From Pseudorhodobacter turbinis (GTDB lineage Bacteria > Pseudomonadota > Alphaproteobacteria > Rhodobacterales > Rhodobacteraceae), in NCBI RefSeq assembly GCF_005234135.1, contig NZ_CP039964.1, positions 1-64,000 on the forward strand: DNA of 64,000 bases, given 5' to 3'. Position 1 is the stretch's first letter, and the number at the start of each line of letters is the position of its first letter. The notes beneath the pieces were generated by a model. The model worked only from the letters and a program-made list of their open reading frames with translations, was not told the DNA's origin and made no database searches. The translations under genes were made by a program, and so were the position numbers. This document shows positions 62,886 to 64,000 of the stretch, piece by piece.

Positions 62886-63389
62886 CTATGCCGGATAATT
62901 AAAATCGCGGATAATTGTCCAACACTTTCTGTTCAACTGGCCAAGATCGGCAATTGCCGTCTCGATGTCCGTGATCGCGGCTAAGTTGATTTTATCACTC
63001 CGCCCTATCTTCAGGCCATCTTTACGGTCGGCAATACGCATCATGATCGTCCGTGCATCACCACTTTCAGGATCAAAAGCATAGATACTGTGGCTGTAGC
63101 GATTACGTAGACTTGCGTATTTCATCATCGCCTGGGTGAATTCCAGCACGCGTGCTTTCTGGGCTGCGGGCGTGTCGTCAAGCTTGGCGAGCCGTTCGAC
63201 CAAATCAACCCGCGCACGGGTTGTGTTGAGCGTCAGAAAAATCACGACCGCGCGATCCTTGTCGGTCTTTGCCAGACCTGCAATGAGATGGATCAGCAGG
63301 CTTTCCGTATTGGTCCAGGCATAGTTCAGCCTGCCGGTCAAAAGCAGTAGACTGTCGAAACTGGCCGCAGGATTTTTACGATCCGCCAT
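62886..63389 (-). CDS. Small uncharacterised protein with HEPN-like RxxxxH motif
   Basis: A 167-residue protein when started at MADRKNPAASFDSLLLL; an earlier TTG (63470) would overlap the LuxR gene by 95 bp. It looks all-helical: LTGRLNYAWTNTESLLIHLIAGL, then TTRARVDLVERLAKLDD, then KYASLRNRYSHSIYAFD. RNRYSH fits the R-X4-6-H motif of HEPN RNases, and the polar Asn/Glu helix before it resembles their first helix. I do not recognise a named family. It follows the LuxR gene on the same strand with a short overlap. Confidence 0.6.
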   Translation of the reverse strand: MADRKNPAASFDSLLLLTGRLNYAWTNTESLLIHLIAGLAKTDKDRAVVIFLTLNTTRARVDLVERLAKLDDTPAAQKARVLEFTQAMMKYASLRNRYSHSIYAFDPESGDARTIMMRIADRKDGLKIGRSDKINLAAITDIETAIADLGQLNRKCWTIIRDFNYPA

Positions 63390-64000
63390 GCGCGCCGCGG
63401 TGCGGGTCAGGCTGTCCGCTGTGATGTTCCATAAACCAGCTTGCGGCACAGGTTCTGTTGGAAACGCCAATCTTTCTTAGCAGATTATGAATGTGAAGTT
63501 TCACTGTATGAATGGACAGATCCAGATCGGCTGCAATGTTCTTGTTCGCAGCGCCCTGTGCCACCATGTGCAATACTTCCCATTCCCGCGTGGTCAAACC
63601 GGGTTGTAATCCATCCTCTCTCGCTGCCTGAGCACAGTGATTTATCAGTGCATCGGCAATCTCGTGCGGCATAAAACTTTGTCCACACAGAAAAAGATAC
63701 ATGATCGATATCCAAACATCCATTGGACCATTTAGCGGCAGGAAACCAACATTATCCAATCCTGAATGTCGTTCGCGTGCTAAAAGGAACCGTGCCGCAT
63801 CCTGCGGGTCCGACATCGAAAAGATGGTCCTTGCTGCACCAACCGCATCCACAAAGCGTTGCGTATCGTCCAGGGCGGATTGCATCATATCTGCTTCAAA
63901 GATCACAAGCTGCACATCGTTATGCACGCTGCGCATAACCGAGAGTTCGGCCAGCGTCGCAATGCGGAAAAAGTCGTAGTCCGTAAACTCTGCGCGGTAG
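63376..64000 (-). CDS. LuxR-type transcriptional regulator, 5' end beyond the window
   Basis: The frame is open to the window edge (FTDYDFFRIATLAELSVM precedes the first internal ATG at 63936), so the start is outside. The C-terminal HTH is typical LuxR/NarL: LTTREWEVLHMVAQGAANKNIAADLDLSIHTVKLHIHNLL. The N-terminal part resembles a degenerate receiver-like domain (LVIFEADMMQSALDD, VDAVGAARTIFSM). The target is unknown. Confidence 0.8.
   Translation of the reverse strand, partial: YRAEFTDYDFFRIATLAELSVMRSVHNDVQLVIFEADMMQSALDDTQRFVDAVGAARTIFSMSDPQDAARFLLARERHSGLDNVGFLPLNGPMDVWISIMYLFLCGQSFMPHEIADALINHCAQAAREDGLQPGLTTREWEVLHMVAQGAANKNIAADLDLSIHTVKLHIHNLLRKIGVSNRTCAASWFMEHHSGQPDPHRGAHGGS

Noticed and set aside
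1..64000. CRISPR arrays, tRNA or rRNA genes, replication origin
   Set aside because: No regularly spaced repeats, cloverleaf-like sequence or rRNA signature was noticed in the gaps; a tRNAscan-SE and CRISPR search would settle this.

Overview
This window looks like chromosome or plasmid sequence from a marine Rhodobacterales (Roseobacter-group) alphaproteobacterium. The evidence is the Aap/Bzt-type amino-acid ABC operon, the CoA-dependent 2-aminobenzoate (anthranilate) operon, an HWE-family sensor kinase, many ABC uptake operons for organic nitrogen compounds, and overlapping ATGA gene junctions. Several heavily decayed insertion-sequence (IS) blocks suggest a genome with much past transposition, as in Octadecabacter-like strains. 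That genus-level comparison is inference only.

Layout. 1-5721: the end of a uronate-dehydrogenase-like gene, a DAO-family flavoprotein and a complete aapJQMP amino-acid transporter. 6087-8430: an intact IS110 transposase followed by fused IS5 and IS3 wreckage. 8453-19851 (minus strand): one long peptide/opine-type operon (two amidohydrolases, DppBC-like permeases, binding protein, DppDF-like ATPases, acetolactate-synthase-like TPP enzyme) with a LysR regulator at its head. 20156-21304: a dead UvrD-like helicase fragment and an IS3 remnant. 21418-30232: an AraC regulator and a cluster of cupin, formamidase-like hydrolase, second cupin, flavin monooxygenase and a complete branched-chain-type ABC transporter. 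30232-30870: chimeric IS debris. 31089-43099: the 2-aminobenzoyl-CoA operon (monooxygenase/reductase, SDR, MarR, enoyl-CoA hydratase, acyl-CoA dehydrogenase, CoA ligase, thioesterase, RidA-like, FadJ-like), plus a divergent thiolase separated from it by an IS6 remnant. 43129-46716: a DUF892 protein, a broken PfpI gene, and an HWE kinase with its response regulator. 46921-48312: two unrelated IS5 halves enclosing an ABC-ATPase fragment. 48366-62849: a second organic-nitrogen cluster. Its minus-strand arm holds an HDAC-like amidohydrolase, a TPP enzyme, an M20 hydrolase, an APH-type kinase, a class-III aminotransferase, and DMT and MFS transporters. Its plus-strand arm holds GntR and a Dpp-type transporter. 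62886-64000: a small protein with a HEPN-like motif and a LuxR regulator running off the edge.

Most of the window is scavenging and catabolism of nitrogen-containing organics: import through four separate ABC systems, hydrolysis or oxidation, and CoA-thioester beta-oxidation to central metabolism. A perfect 18-bp palindrome in front of the cupin cluster recurs as a degenerate site in front of the 2-aminobenzoyl-CoA operon, suggesting the two form one regulon.

The most unusual finding is a family of five different 37-41-bp hairpin elements (7353-7389, 7841-7881, 20965-21004, 47076-47112, 47420-47460). Each is inserted into an IS transposase reading frame and none has a length divisible by three. 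Precise in-silico removal of any one restores that transposase frame. The five share their ends, while their central stems differ in sequence but remain self-complementary. I do not recognise this as a described element.
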